This document shows, piece after piece, positions 8,204-15,537 of a stretch of DNA of 64,000 nucleotides (within the stretch, counting starts at the first letter, position 1; the number at the start of each line of letters is the position of its first letter). The translations under genes were made by a program, and so were the position numbers. The stretch covers positions 4,588,001-4,652,000 of the forward strand of contig CP108997.1 in the NCBI GenBank assembly GCA_036226585.1, in the 5' to 3' direction. Under the pieces are notes generated by a model. It was not told the DNA's origin and ran no database searches. It saw nothing but the letters and a program-made list of their open reading frames with translations. This DNA is from Streptomyces sp. NBC_00708. GTDB taxonomy: Bacteria > Actinomycetota > Actinomycetes > Streptomycetales > Streptomycetaceae.

Positions 8204-8820
8204 CCGCCCGCGGCATGGTGACGACCGTCCTCGCCGGGGTGGTCGCACTGGGAGTCATCGGGGTCCCGCCCGCATCCGCCGACGACAGCCCCTACCCCTC
8301 CGCCTCCGCCGAACCCCCCGTCGAGGTCGACCCCAACGACTCCGACCTCAAGCTCCCCGAGGGCGCCACCCTTGCCCCGCCCAAGGTGCTCGACATCAAG
8401 TCCGTCATCGAGGATCTCGGCGGTGAGGAGCGGCGCGAGGACACCAACGCGGACATCAAGTTCGCCCTCCAGGCCGAAGTGCTCTTCGGCAAGGACAGTG
8501 CCAAGCTGAGCGCCGAGGCGACCGGGCGGATCAACGCCATCGCCGAGGAGATCAAGAAGCAGGACGCCAAGAAAGTCAGGGTGTTCGGGTTCACCGACGA
8601 CCTCGGCTCGTCCGAGCACGGCGACATGCTGTCCAAGAAGCGCGCCGAGGCCGTCCACAACGTGCTGGACCAGGCGCTCGGCGGCACCGGGATCACCTTC
8701 GAGATCCGGGGCTACGGCGAGGACTACCCGATCGCGAGCAACGAGGACGAGGAGGGCCGCCGCAAGAACCGCCGTGTGGAGGTCTCCTTCCAGCGCGGCG
8801 AGAGCGGTGCGCGGAGCTGA
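8200..8820 (+). CDS. OmpA-family (peptidoglycan-binding) secreted protein
   Basis: A 206-residue protein. An N-terminal signal peptide (MTARGMVTTVLAGVVALG, ending near APPASA-like residues) and an acidic linker are followed by an OmpA C-terminal domain at about residues 80-203. The domain carries the typical FGKDSAKLSAEATGRI, the middle segment VFGFTDDLGSSEHGDMLSKK and the end motif GRRKNRRVEVSF. Such domains bind peptidoglycan non-covalently. In a bacterium without an outer membrane this most likely tethers an envelope structure to the wall. Coupled by an ATGA overlap to the lipoprotein gene and last in the Tad operon, it is a good candidate for anchoring the pilus. Confidence 0.88.
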   Translation: MTARGMVTTVLAGVVALGVIGVPPASADDSPYPSASAEPPVEVDPNDSDLKLPEGATLAPPKVLDIKSVIEDLGGEERREDTNADIKFALQAEVLFGKDSAKLSAEATGRINAIAEEIKKQDAKKVRVFGFTDDLGSSEHGDMLSKKRAEAVHNVLDQALGGTGITFEIRGYGEDYPIASNEDEEGRRKNRRVEVSFQRGESGARS

Positions 8821-8829
8821 CCGGTCCCA

Positions 8830-8859
8830 CGCGGCGGCGGCACCCGTGCCGCCGCCGCG
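8830..8859. terminator. Hairpin between the convergent Tad operon and ABC-F gene
   Basis: Perfect 14-bp GC stem (8830-8843 / 8846-8859) with a 2-nt tip, no T-tract. It sits between two converging genes and probably ends transcription from both sides. Confidence 0.7.
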
Positions 8860-8916
8860 CAAGGATCAGAACAGGCCGTTGCAGATGTGAAGTGGTAGCC
8901 GATCCGATCCCGCCTC

Positions 8917-10542
8917 CTATGCCACGCGTCCACCGGCAATTTCCAGCCTCCGCCCGTCGAACCGGTCCCGCAGCCGCCGGTCGTGCGTCACCACGACCAC
9001 CGCCCCCGGGAACCCGGCCAGCGCGCCCTCCAGCTCCTCCACCAGGGCCGGGGAGAGGTGGTTCGTCGGCTCGTCGAGCAGCAGCAGATCGACCGGTTCG
9101 CCGACCAGACGGGCCAGTTCGATCCGTCGTCGCTGTCCGTACGACAGCTCGCCCACCTTCAGGCGCAGGTCGGCGGGGCGGAACAGGCCCAGCGACAGCA
9201 GCCGGTCGGTGTGCTCGTCGAGGTCCCCGCCGCGCCCGTGGGCGTACGCCTCCGGGAGCGTCAGGCCGGGCGCCCACGGCGTCTCCTCCTGGCGCAGGTG
9301 CCCGACCCGGCCCCGCGTCCGCACGGTCCCCGCGTCGGGCCGCAGCTCACCCGCGAGCACCCGCATCAGCGTCGACTTGCCGGCCCCGTTGGCCCCTGTG
9401 ACCAGCAGCCGTTCCGTGCCGCCGATCCGCAGCGCGGGCACGGACAGCCGGCCGTCGACCCGTACGCCGTCCAGCTCCGCCGCGATCCGGGGCGCGGCGG
9501 CCTCGGCGGTGGCCATCCGGGCGGCGAACACCAGCGGGTCGGGCGGCGGTGCGACCGGGCGCTCCGTGAGCCGCTCGACGCGCTCCTTCGCGTTGCGGAT
9601 ACGGACCATCGCCCCGTGCCCCCGCCCCCGCGCCCGGAACCCTCCGTGCCCGAACACGCTGAGCGGCACCTTGCGCGGGATCGCGTCCAGCCGGGCCACG
9701 TTGGAGGCGGCCAGCTCGCGGTTGCGGGCCAGCTCGTCGCACCAGTCCTCGTACTCCCGCAGCCGGCGCCGGCGCTCCGCGGCCTTCGCGGCGAGGTACC
9801 CCTCGTAGCCGTCGCCGTACCGCGTCACCCGGCCCTCGCCGACCTCCAGGATCGTGGTGGTGACCCGCTCCAGGAACACCCGGTCGTGGGTGACCGCGAG
9901 CACGGTGCCCCGGTGCGCCCGGAGATGGGCCTCCAGCCAGGCCACCGCCTCGTCGTCCAGGTCGTTGGTCGGCTCGTCGAGCAGCAGCAGCTCCGGCCGG
10001 GAGGCCAGCGTCGCCGCCAGCGCCAGCCGGGACCGCTCGCCGCCCGAGAGGGTGGACAGCGGCCGGTCCCGGTCCAGACCGGGCAGGCCGAGCCCGTGCA
10101 GGGCGATGTCCACCCGCGCGTCCGCCTCGTAACCGGCCCGCGCCTCGAACCGGGCGACCAGCCCGGCGTACTCCTCCAGCGCGGCGGCCAGCTCTGCCCC
10201 GGCCAGGCCCTTCAGCCCGGTCTCGGCCCGGCGCATCCGGGCCTCCAGCTCGCGCAGACCGGCGAGCGCCGCGTCCACCGCGTCCTGGACGGTGGACCCG
10301 GCGGGCAGGTCGAGGGACTGGGCGAGATGGCCCGTACCGCCGGGCGCGACCACGGTCAGCTCACCGTTGTCCGCCCGGTCCTGCCCGGCGATCAGCCGGA
10401 GCAGCGTGGACTTGCCGGCGCCGTTGTCGCCGATGATGCCGGCCTTCTCGCCCGGCCTGATGCTGAAGGTGACGTCGTCCAGCACGACGTGGTCGTCGTA
10501 GCGGCGGGTGACGTTCTGAAGAGTGAGTTGTCCGGTGTGCAT
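8917..10542 (-). CDS. ABC-F ATPase, likely antibiotic ribosome-protection type
   Basis: A 541-residue soluble protein with two ABC domains and no membrane segments. Domain 1 has Walker A GDNGAGKST (about 39-47), signature LSGGERSR and Walker B LLLLDEPTNDL. Domain 2 has GANGAGKST, LSYGQRRR and LLLLDEPTNHL. The linker between them contains the long basic helix pair and the FGHGGFRARGRGHGAM stretch seen in actinomycete drug-resistance ABC-F proteins (OleB, TlrC, CarA type). These bind the ribosomal E site and displace drugs such as macrolides. ATG 10542 is preceded by AGGGGG. An in-frame upstream ATG at 10626 lacks a binding site. The upstream leader suggests drug-induced expression (see 10732-10782). 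Confidence 0.9.
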   Translation of the reverse strand: MHTGQLTLQNVTRRYDDHVVLDDVTFSIRPGEKAGIIGDNGAGKSTLLRLIAGQDRADNGELTVVAPGGTGHLAQSLDLPAGSTVQDAVDAALAGLRELEARMRRAETGLKGLAGAELAAALEEYAGLVARFEARAGYEADARVDIALHGLGLPGLDRDRPLSTLSGGERSRLALAATLASRPELLLLDEPTNDLDDEAVAWLEAHLRAHRGTVLAVTHDRVFLERVTTTILEVGEGRVTRYGDGYEGYLAAKAAERRRRLREYEDWCDELARNRELAASNVARLDAIPRKVPLSVFGHGGFRARGRGHGAMVRIRNAKERVERLTERPVAPPPDPLVFAARMATAEAAAPRIAAELDGVRVDGRLSVPALRIGGTERLLVTGANGAGKSTLMRVLAGELRPDAGTVRTRGRVGHLRQEETPWAPGLTLPEAYAHGRGGDLDEHTDRLLSLGLFRPADLRLKVGELSYGQRRRIELARLVGEPVDLLLLDEPTNHLSPALVEELEGALAGFPGAVVVVTHDRRLRDRFDGRRLEIAGGRVA

Positions 10543-10731
10543 AAAAGCCCCCTGTTCTCGGCCCGTGCCGATCGGCGCGCGGTGGTCGGGGCGCGTCCGC
10601 GCACGCCGGCAGCACACCGAGGACACCTGCCGGACAGGCAGGCGTCACGGAGCTACAGAGGCGTGGAAGTGCGGATGCGCGGGAGAATGCGCTGCTGCGG
10701 AGCCGGGCTCAACGCAGGCGCAGGGGGAATA
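10543..10731 (-). promoter_or_regulatory. Long 5' leader of the ABC-F gene
   Basis: About 190 nt lie between the candidate leader ORF and the ABC-F start. It contains a 6-bp hairpin (10626-10631 / 10637-10642) and GC-rich segments that could form alternative structures. ABC-F resistance genes in several bacteria are controlled by ribosome-mediated attenuation in such leaders. Here that is inference from layout; alternative folds were not computed. Confidence 0.4.
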
Positions 10732-10746
10732 TCACAGAGAACCCAT
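10732..10746 (-). CDS. Candidate four-residue leader peptide (MGSL) for the ABC-F gene
   Basis: Reading on the minus strand: ATG at 10746-10744, then GGT TCT CTG and TGA at 10734-10732. It begins exactly 7 nt after the predicted -10 hexamer, the spacing of leaderless starts seen repeatedly in this window, so the transcript would begin at or next to its ATG. Very short leader ORFs that stall drug-bound ribosomes are known upstream of resistance genes. No conservation evidence is available here. Confidence 0.35.
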   Translation of the reverse strand: MGSL

Positions 10747-10753
10747 GCGCCCC

Positions 10754-10782
10754 ACGGTAGGCGGGGGACCGGACGCCTGCAA
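10754..10782 (-). promoter_or_regulatory. Predicted promoter of the ABC-F gene
   Basis: On the minus strand a -35 element TTGCAG (10782-10777) and a -10 element TACCGT (10759-10754) are separated by 17 bp, a good match to the main Streptomyces vegetative sigma-factor consensus. Predicted transcription start is near 10746-10748, about 205 nt upstream of the ABC-F start codon. Confidence 0.55.
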
Positions 10783-10815
10783 GCGGTTTTCGGTCGATCA
10801 GTGATCACTTCGTGC

Positions 10816-10850
10816 CCAACAGCCAACAGCCAACAGCCAACAGCCAACAG
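10816..10850. repeat. Heptanucleotide tandem repeat, five copies of CCAACAG
   Basis: Five perfect head-to-tail copies of CCAACAG at 10816-10850, followed by one degenerate copy (CCAGCAA). It lies 15 bp beyond the stop codon of the SUKH gene and about 35 bp upstream of the ABC-F promoter, outside any supported coding sequence. A 10-bp palindrome AGTGATCACT (10800-10809) is adjacent. Likely variable in copy number between strains. Confidence 0.9.
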
Positions 10851-10865
10851 CCAGCAACCGGGTGC

Positions 10866-11987
10866 TCAGTCCGAGGCATGGCGGCCGTTGACGACCGCGC
10901 GCACGGCCCGGTCGCCGCGGGGGTCGGCCATCAGGCGGGCGATGTCCCACCAGCGCAGCAGCAGCGCCGGATAGTGCGGCGGGATCGCGGCCATCAGGTC
11001 CTGATCGAACCGTGTGCGGACGCTCTCGTGGCGCAGGGCCGCACGGATGTCGTCCAGGGACGGCGGACGGTGGCGGACGGCGGCAGGAAGCGAGGCCTCG
11101 TGCGCGGGTGTCAGTGCGCGACCGGGCCGGGCCATGACGCTTCCGCCCAGCGCGGCGGCGACCTCGCGCTCCAGTTCCTCCTGGGCCCGCACGGCGCGCT
11201 CCCACCAGTGGTCCCGGAAGGCGGCGACGGCCTCGGGGTCGAGCAGATCGAGGGCGTCGCGCCGAGCGTCGAACTCCTCACCCGCACCGTCGGGCAGGGC
11301 CTCCCGGATCGCCCCGAGCGTCTTCGCGGGGTGGCGCGGCGGGGCCTGGCCGAGGTGGGGCATCCACGGGTCCCCGCGCTCCTCGTCGTGCGGGGGACCC
11401 CACACCAGGGCGCCGCCCACCAGACCGGGCTTCTCCGGGCCGGCCGCCGCCAAGGGGGCGTCCAGGCTCAGCGCCATGAGTTCGACGTAGGCGGCCAGCG
11501 ACTCGTACTCCCGCACGTGCTCCCCGAACCTGGTCCACCGGCACACCTCCCCGGTCCGGCCGTTCAGGTAGAGGCCGTTGGCGGTGTCGCCGGGGGCGCG
11601 GAGGCAGAACGGTATCCAGGACGGCCGCCACGACACCGGGGAGTCCTCGTCGTCGGTGTCGTCCGCCGCGCCCATCTCCTGGAACCCCTCCAGGAACCCC
11701 GTCCGCATCCGGTGGACCTCGATCACGGAGTCGAGCGGCATCAGGGCCCAGCCGCCCAGCATGAGTCCCGAACCGTTGACGCCGTCCTCACCGGCGGACA
11801 GCCGCCACAGTGCCCTCAACTCCTCGGGTACGTCCACGCCGAGTGCTGCCTCCAGGGCCGCGATCTCGTTGTCCGGGGCGCCGGGTCTGAGGGCCGCGTA
11901 CGACGGCGGCGTGTACGTGGCCAGCCATTCCATGATGCGGTTCCATGCCCGGGTGACGCGTATGTCTTCCGGAGTGTCGGCAGTCAT
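10866..11987 (-). CDS. SMI1/KNR4 (SUKH) family protein, possible immunity protein
   Basis: A 373-residue protein. The N-terminal 190 residues match the SMI1/KNR4 (SUKH) fold: the family's start region with a Trp-rich helix (RAWNRIMEWLATYTPPSY), the conserved PGAPDNEIAALEAALGVDVPEELRALWRLSAG segment, and a GWALMPLDSVIEVHR-type continuation. The C-terminal half is helical and not recognised. Bacterial SUKH proteins often act as immunity proteins against polymorphic toxins, but no toxin gene is adjacent, so it is an orphan. ATG 11987 is used; a GTG nine bases upstream is possible. Confidence 0.8.
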   Translation of the reverse strand: MTADTPEDIRVTRAWNRIMEWLATYTPPSYAALRPGAPDNEIAALEAALGVDVPEELRALWRLSAGEDGVNGSGLMLGGWALMPLDSVIEVHRMRTGFLEGFQEMGAADDTDDEDSPVSWRPSWIPFCLRAPGDTANGLYLNGRTGEVCRWTRFGEHVREYESLAAYVELMALSLDAPLAAAGPEKPGLVGGALVWGPPHDEERGDPWMPHLGQAPPRHPAKTLGAIREALPDGAGEEFDARRDALDLLDPEAVAAFRDHWWERAVRAQEELEREVAAALGGSVMARPGRALTPAHEASLPAAVRHRPPSLDDIRAALRHESVRTRFDQDLMAAIPPHYPALLLRWWDIARLMADPRGDRAVRAVVNGRHASD

Positions 11988-12036
11988 GGTCACCACGTTC
12001 GCACCGCGCCCGGACCCGTCGCACGGCGGGGGCCGT

Positions 12037-12774
12037 TCAGGACGCCCGGAACGGGCCGCCCAGGCGGACCGGGACGCCCGGTGAGTACAGCACGCTGACC
12101 GGGGCCCCGCTCGGGGCCGGCAGGCCTGCCGCCTCGATCAGGTTCTCCTCGCAGACGAGCAGGTCCGCGCGGTGCAGGGGCCAGCGGGGGTGGTCGTTGC
12201 GCAGGTAGGACGTGTTGCCGAGGAGGGAGTGGTGCAGGCCCCAGCGCGCGGTGAGGAAGTGTTCCAACTCCGTGGGCCTGCCTATGCGTTCGCCGGGGCG
12301 CACGGTGATGCGGCTGTACGCGCCGCGCGGGCCGGGTACGCGGCGCGCGCTGGTGTAGCCGATCGTGTCGCCGGTCGCCTCCACACGCATCCGGGACCAC
12401 ACGTACGGCAGCCGGAAGCCCAGCCGGCCCATCGCCGCGGGGAGCAGCCGGGACGCGTCCAGCGAGCGGAAGACGACCCCGCGCCGTCCCCGCTCGTCGA
12501 CCGAGTACAGGCGGACGTTCGTCTCGGGGAACGAGCCGAGATAGGGCACACCGGGCAGTCCCAGCCACCCCACGCGATGCATCCGGAAGGCCACGAGCCC
12601 CACGTACGTGACCCCGTCGAAGGTGTCGGGCACCGTCCCCGCGGGCAGCAGCGGCGCCACCGCCTCCGGCTCCACGGCCCAGTGGACGAAGCAGAGGTCG
12701 AGCCACTGCTGGGTCAGGAGCGGCCGGCGCAGGATGCCGGGCGCGTCGGGCGTCAGGGGCTCGGGCGTCGTCAT
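12037..12774 (-). CDS. DUF2071 (YqjF-like) family protein
   Basis: A 245-residue protein covering the DUF2071 family along its length: RPLLTQQWLDLCFVHWAVEP near the start, then GVTYVGLVAFRMHRVG, SFPETNVRLYSVDERGRRGV, and the C-terminal HHSLLGNTSYLRNDHPRWPL block. The family (YqjF in Bacillus) has no established biochemical activity. It is coupled by a 4-nt overlap to the upstream small gene at 12771-13202, so the two are co-expressed. Confidence 0.85.
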   Translation of the reverse strand: MTTPEPLTPDAPGILRRPLLTQQWLDLCFVHWAVEPEAVAPLLPAGTVPDTFDGVTYVGLVAFRMHRVGWLGLPGVPYLGSFPETNVRLYSVDERGRRGVVFRSLDASRLLPAAMGRLGFRLPYVWSRMRVEATGDTIGYTSARRVPGPRGAYSRITVRPGERIGRPTELEHFLTARWGLHHSLLGNTSYLRNDHPRWPLHRADLLVCEENLIEAAGLPAPSGAPVSVLYSPGVPVRLGGPFRAS

Positions 12775-13202
12775 GGGCCAAGCGTGGCACGGCCGCCCGG
12801 CGCGTCCGCCACGGCCTCCGGGCCCGCCGCCGACAGCTCCGCCGCCAGGTCCGCGTCACGCATCCCCGGCAGCTCGTACCCTCTGGCCCCGTCCCACTCG
12901 ACGTCCAGGTCGTCCAGGTGCACGCGCCACTCCGCGTCGGGCAGAGCCCGGCGCAACTCCGTGACGGAGTCCAGCACATGGGCGACCACCGGCAGCAGAC
13001 GGCCCGGGTCGAACGGCATCTTGGTGGAGCCGTCGAGGACGGTCCCCGGCTCCGCCGCCCGCGGCTCGTACACGTACAGGCCCTCCTCGTCCCCGTACGG
13101 GAACGACGCATGGCGCGCGGCGACGATACGGGTGACGGCGGCCGACTCCGGCCCGCTCAGCGGGGCCGTGCGGCACGCGGTGTAGTACAGGGAGACGCTC
13201 AT
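12771..13202 (-). CDS. Hypothetical protein of 143 residues
   Basis: Start ATG 13202 gives MSVSLYYTACR; a TTG 30 nt upstream is less likely. The predicted protein is soluble, acidic and without a signal peptide, with a conserved-looking YGDEEGLYVYEPR segment and EWRVHLDDLDVEWDG. The family is not recognised. It is translationally coupled to the DUF2071 gene downstream (ATGA overlap). Confidence 0.65.
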   Translation of the reverse strand: MSVSLYYTACRTAPLSGPESAAVTRIVAARHASFPYGDEEGLYVYEPRAAEPGTVLDGSTKMPFDPGRLLPVVAHVLDSVTELRRALPDAEWRVHLDDLDVEWDGARGYELPGMRDADLAAELSAAGPEAVADAPGGRATLGP

Positions 13203-13311
13203 GAGGGGGAGCGTACGGGCGGGGTCCGACAACCGGCCCCGGCACCGGGCAAGGCGGGGCTGTTAGCCTGGCGCCGCTTCGGGTCCGTAGTGCGTCAACG
13301 GGGGGAAATCC

Positions 13312-13932
13312 GTGCTCAAGTCCCGGCGAGTGATGGCCTGGTGTGTCGACTTCGCTCTGGTGGTCACCCTGGCGGTGCTGCTCGGGTGGTTCACCGTCCA
13401 CCGGGTGTCCGCGCTCCTCACCGATGTGCCCGACCTCGCCACGCGGGGCGGCTGGGAGTTCCTGCGCTCCAAGGGCGAAGCGCTCGACGTGGCCGAGGGC
13501 ATGGGCCTGTCGCTGTGGGGGAAGGCCGTGGGCTACGTCGAGCAGGCGTTCGGCGCGCTCGTGCTCCTCACGTTCCTCTACCAGTGGGCCTCGATCTCCC
13601 TCACCGGCCGCACCCTGGGCAAGGCCCTCGTGGGGCTGCGGATCACTCCGGTGGCCGCGCACCGCGCGGCGCTGCGGGCGGTGACCACCACCGTCGCCGA
13701 CGTGGCGCTGTACGCGCTGGCGTGCTGCCTGCTGGTCGAGGGCGAGTTCTTCCTGTCCGCGCTGTGCTGGGCCGCCTCGGTCGTCGTCTTCCTGCTGAAC
13801 GCCGTCCCGGTCCTCGCCCCGTCCTGCCGCTCCCTGGCGGACCGGCTCACCGGGACCGCCGTGGAGAGCGTCCGGCTGCCCGTCCCCGCCGCGCCCCGGC
13901 CGCCGGCCCCGGGTGACGTGCCCGCCTGGTGA
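13312..13932 (+). CDS. RDD family membrane protein
   Basis: A 206-residue integral membrane protein with four hydrophobic segments. It carries the RDD family hallmarks: RVMAWCVDFALVV at the first helix, LTGRTLGKALVGLRITP after the second, and the ending SLADRLTGT. The function of RDD proteins is poorly defined; some are ion antiporters. GTG 13312 is preceded by GGGGGGAAA. A TAGCCT hexamer about 45 nt upstream could be its -10. Confidence 0.85.
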   Translation: MLKSRRVMAWCVDFALVVTLAVLLGWFTVHRVSALLTDVPDLATRGGWEFLRSKGEALDVAEGMGLSLWGKAVGYVEQAFGALVLLTFLYQWASISLTGRTLGKALVGLRITPVAAHRAALRAVTTTVADVALYALACCLLVEGEFFLSALCWAASVVVFLLNAVPVLAPSCRSLADRLTGTAVESVRLPVPAAPRPPAPGDVPAW

Positions 13933-13957
13933 CGCACCGGGTGTACCGGACGGGAAC

Positions 13958-14986
13958 ATGAGCAGAAGAGGAGAGACGAGGGGCGGTGCAGCGCACCCGC
14001 CTCCCGGCACCGACCCCTTCCGAGCCTCCTACGCCCCCGGAGCCGCAACCGTGTCCAGCCAGTCCGGCGCCGCCGCCGGGGCCCCGCCCCACCCGCCCGG
14101 AACCCCGCACCCCGCCGCCCCGCCGGCCGCCCGCCCCGGCACAGCACGAGGGGCCCGGACCTGGCCCCTCGCCCTGCGCCGGACCCCCGTCTCGCTGTGG
14201 AACGACGACCTCTCGGACTGGGCCGCGGCCCTCACGTACTACGCGATCCTCGCCCTGCTGCCCGCGCTCCTGGTGACCGTGTCCGTCATCGGTCTCGCCA
14301 GCCCCGGGGCCACCGGTGCGCTGATCGCCGACATCACGGCCTTCGCCCCCGCGGAGGCCGCCGCCGCGCTGCGGGAGCCGCTGGAGGCCGCCACCCAGCA
14401 GCGCACCGCCGTCTGGCTGCTCGTCGCGACCGGCGGGGTCAGCGCGCTGTGGTCCGCCTCCAGCTATCTGGCGGTGTTCCGGCGCGCGCTGCACGCCATG
14501 CACGGCGTACGGGACACCCGGCCCGCCCTGCGCCAGGCGCATGTCATCGTGGCGTGGGCCCTCGGACTGCTGCTGCTGATGGTGACCAGCGCGTTCGCCC
14601 TCGTGCTCACCGGGCCGCCGGCGCGCTGGGCCGGGCGCCGGCTGGGCATGACGCATGTGGGCGACGCGGTGTGGGAGGTGCTGAAGTGGCCCCTGCTGCT
14701 CTGCCTGGTCGCCGCGCTGATCACGGTTCTCTTCCGCACCGGTCCGGGCCCGGCGCGCGGGGCGCGCCGGGCCCTGCCGGGCGGAATGCTCGCGGCGCTG
14801 CTGTGGCTGGCCGCGTCCGCGGGGTTCGCGCTGTACGCCACGTACATCGGGTCCTACAGCCGGCTGTACGGCTCACTGGCGGGACCCGTGGTGTTCCTGA
14901 TCTGGGTGTGGTTCACCAACCTGGCGCTGCTCGCCGGGGCCCAGTTCAACGTCGAGCTGGACCGGGCCCGGGGCGGCGCCGCGTAG
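13958..14986 (+). CDS. YihY/virulence factor BrkB family membrane protein
   Basis: A 342-residue protein. About 75 residues of Pro/Ala-rich, poorly ordered N-terminus precede a six-helix BrkB/YihY domain. The conserved start is SLWNDDLSDWAAALTYYAILALLPALL (residues about 79-105), and the end motif region SYSRLYGSLAGPVVFLIWVWFTNLALLAGAQFNVELD is intact. The family was once called RNase BN but is an envelope protein of unclear role. ATG 13958 lies 25 nt after the RDD gene, so the two may be an operon. Confidence 0.9.
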   Translation: MSRRGETRGGAAHPPPGTDPFRASYAPGAATVSSQSGAAAGAPPHPPGTPHPAAPPAARPGTARGARTWPLALRRTPVSLWNDDLSDWAAALTYYAILALLPALLVTVSVIGLASPGATGALIADITAFAPAEAAAALREPLEAATQQRTAVWLLVATGGVSALWSASSYLAVFRRALHAMHGVRDTRPALRQAHVIVAWALGLLLLMVTSAFALVLTGPPARWAGRRLGMTHVGDAVWEVLKWPLLLCLVAALITVLFRTGPGPARGARRALPGGMLAALLWLAASAGFALYATYIGSYSRLYGSLAGPVVFLIWVWFTNLALLAGAQFNVELDRARGGAA

Positions 14987-14992
14987 TAACCC

Positions 14993-15496
14993 TCAGTCGC
15001 CGGTCGTGCCGTCGACGATCTCGCGGATGATGTCGAGGTGGCCGTTGTGCCGGGCTGTCTCCTCGATCAGATGCAGCAGGATCCAGCGCAGATCGGGCCG
15101 GCGTCCGCCCACCCGTTCCCGCTGGGCCGAGGCGTCCAGGCCGTGGGCCGCGACGAGCTCCCGGTAACGGGCGCTCTGCTCCTCGTACTCCTTCAGCACA
15201 TCGGCGAGCGGCATGTCGACGGCGATCCGCATCTCGCGGTCCGGGTCCTCGTCCGTCCACGGGCCCTCGTCCTCACCGCCGAGGAAGATGACCTCGAACC
15301 AGTAGTACTCGACCCAGCGCAGATGGTTGACGACCCCCGCGAGCGTCATCAGCGGGGAGCCGGGCAGGGGCGAGCGGACGGCGTTCTCCTGCGAGAGCCC
15401 CTCGCACTTGGCCACGGCGGTGGCGCGGGTGTAGTCGAGGAAGGTGGTCAGCTGGGTGCGCTCGTCCCATGCGGGAGGCGAATCGGTGCGTGTCAT
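14993..15496 (-). CDS. DinB-family (DUF664) protein
   Basis: A 167-residue four-helix-bundle protein of the DinB/DUF664 superfamily, which in actinobacteria includes mycothiol-dependent enzymes. Metal-ligand His candidates are H58 in VVNHLRWVEYYWF near residue 60, and the HLIEETARHNGHLDIIRE block near the C-terminus, which is the family signature. The substrate is unknown. It converges on the BrkB gene with only 6 bp between stops. Confidence 0.85.
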   Translation of the reverse strand: MTRTDSPPAWDERTQLTTFLDYTRATAVAKCEGLSQENAVRSPLPGSPLMTLAGVVNHLRWVEYYWFEVIFLGGEDEGPWTDEDPDREMRIAVDMPLADVLKEYEEQSARYRELVAAHGLDASAQRERVGGRRPDLRWILLHLIEETARHNGHLDIIREIVDGTTGD

Positions 15497-15537
15497 CGCC
15501 GCACAGCCTTACGGTCCGGCGCCCGGCTGTCCAGCGC

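Noticed and set aside
10543..10626. N-terminal extension of the ABC-F gene to ATG 10626
   Set aside because: The extension is Arg/Cys-rich, lacks a ribosome-binding site and runs through a hairpin; ATG 10542 has AGGGGG upstream and matches the family start.
10816..10850. CRISPR-like array
   Set aside because: The 7-bp units are directly adjacent with no spacers and no cas genes; it is a simple tandem repeat.
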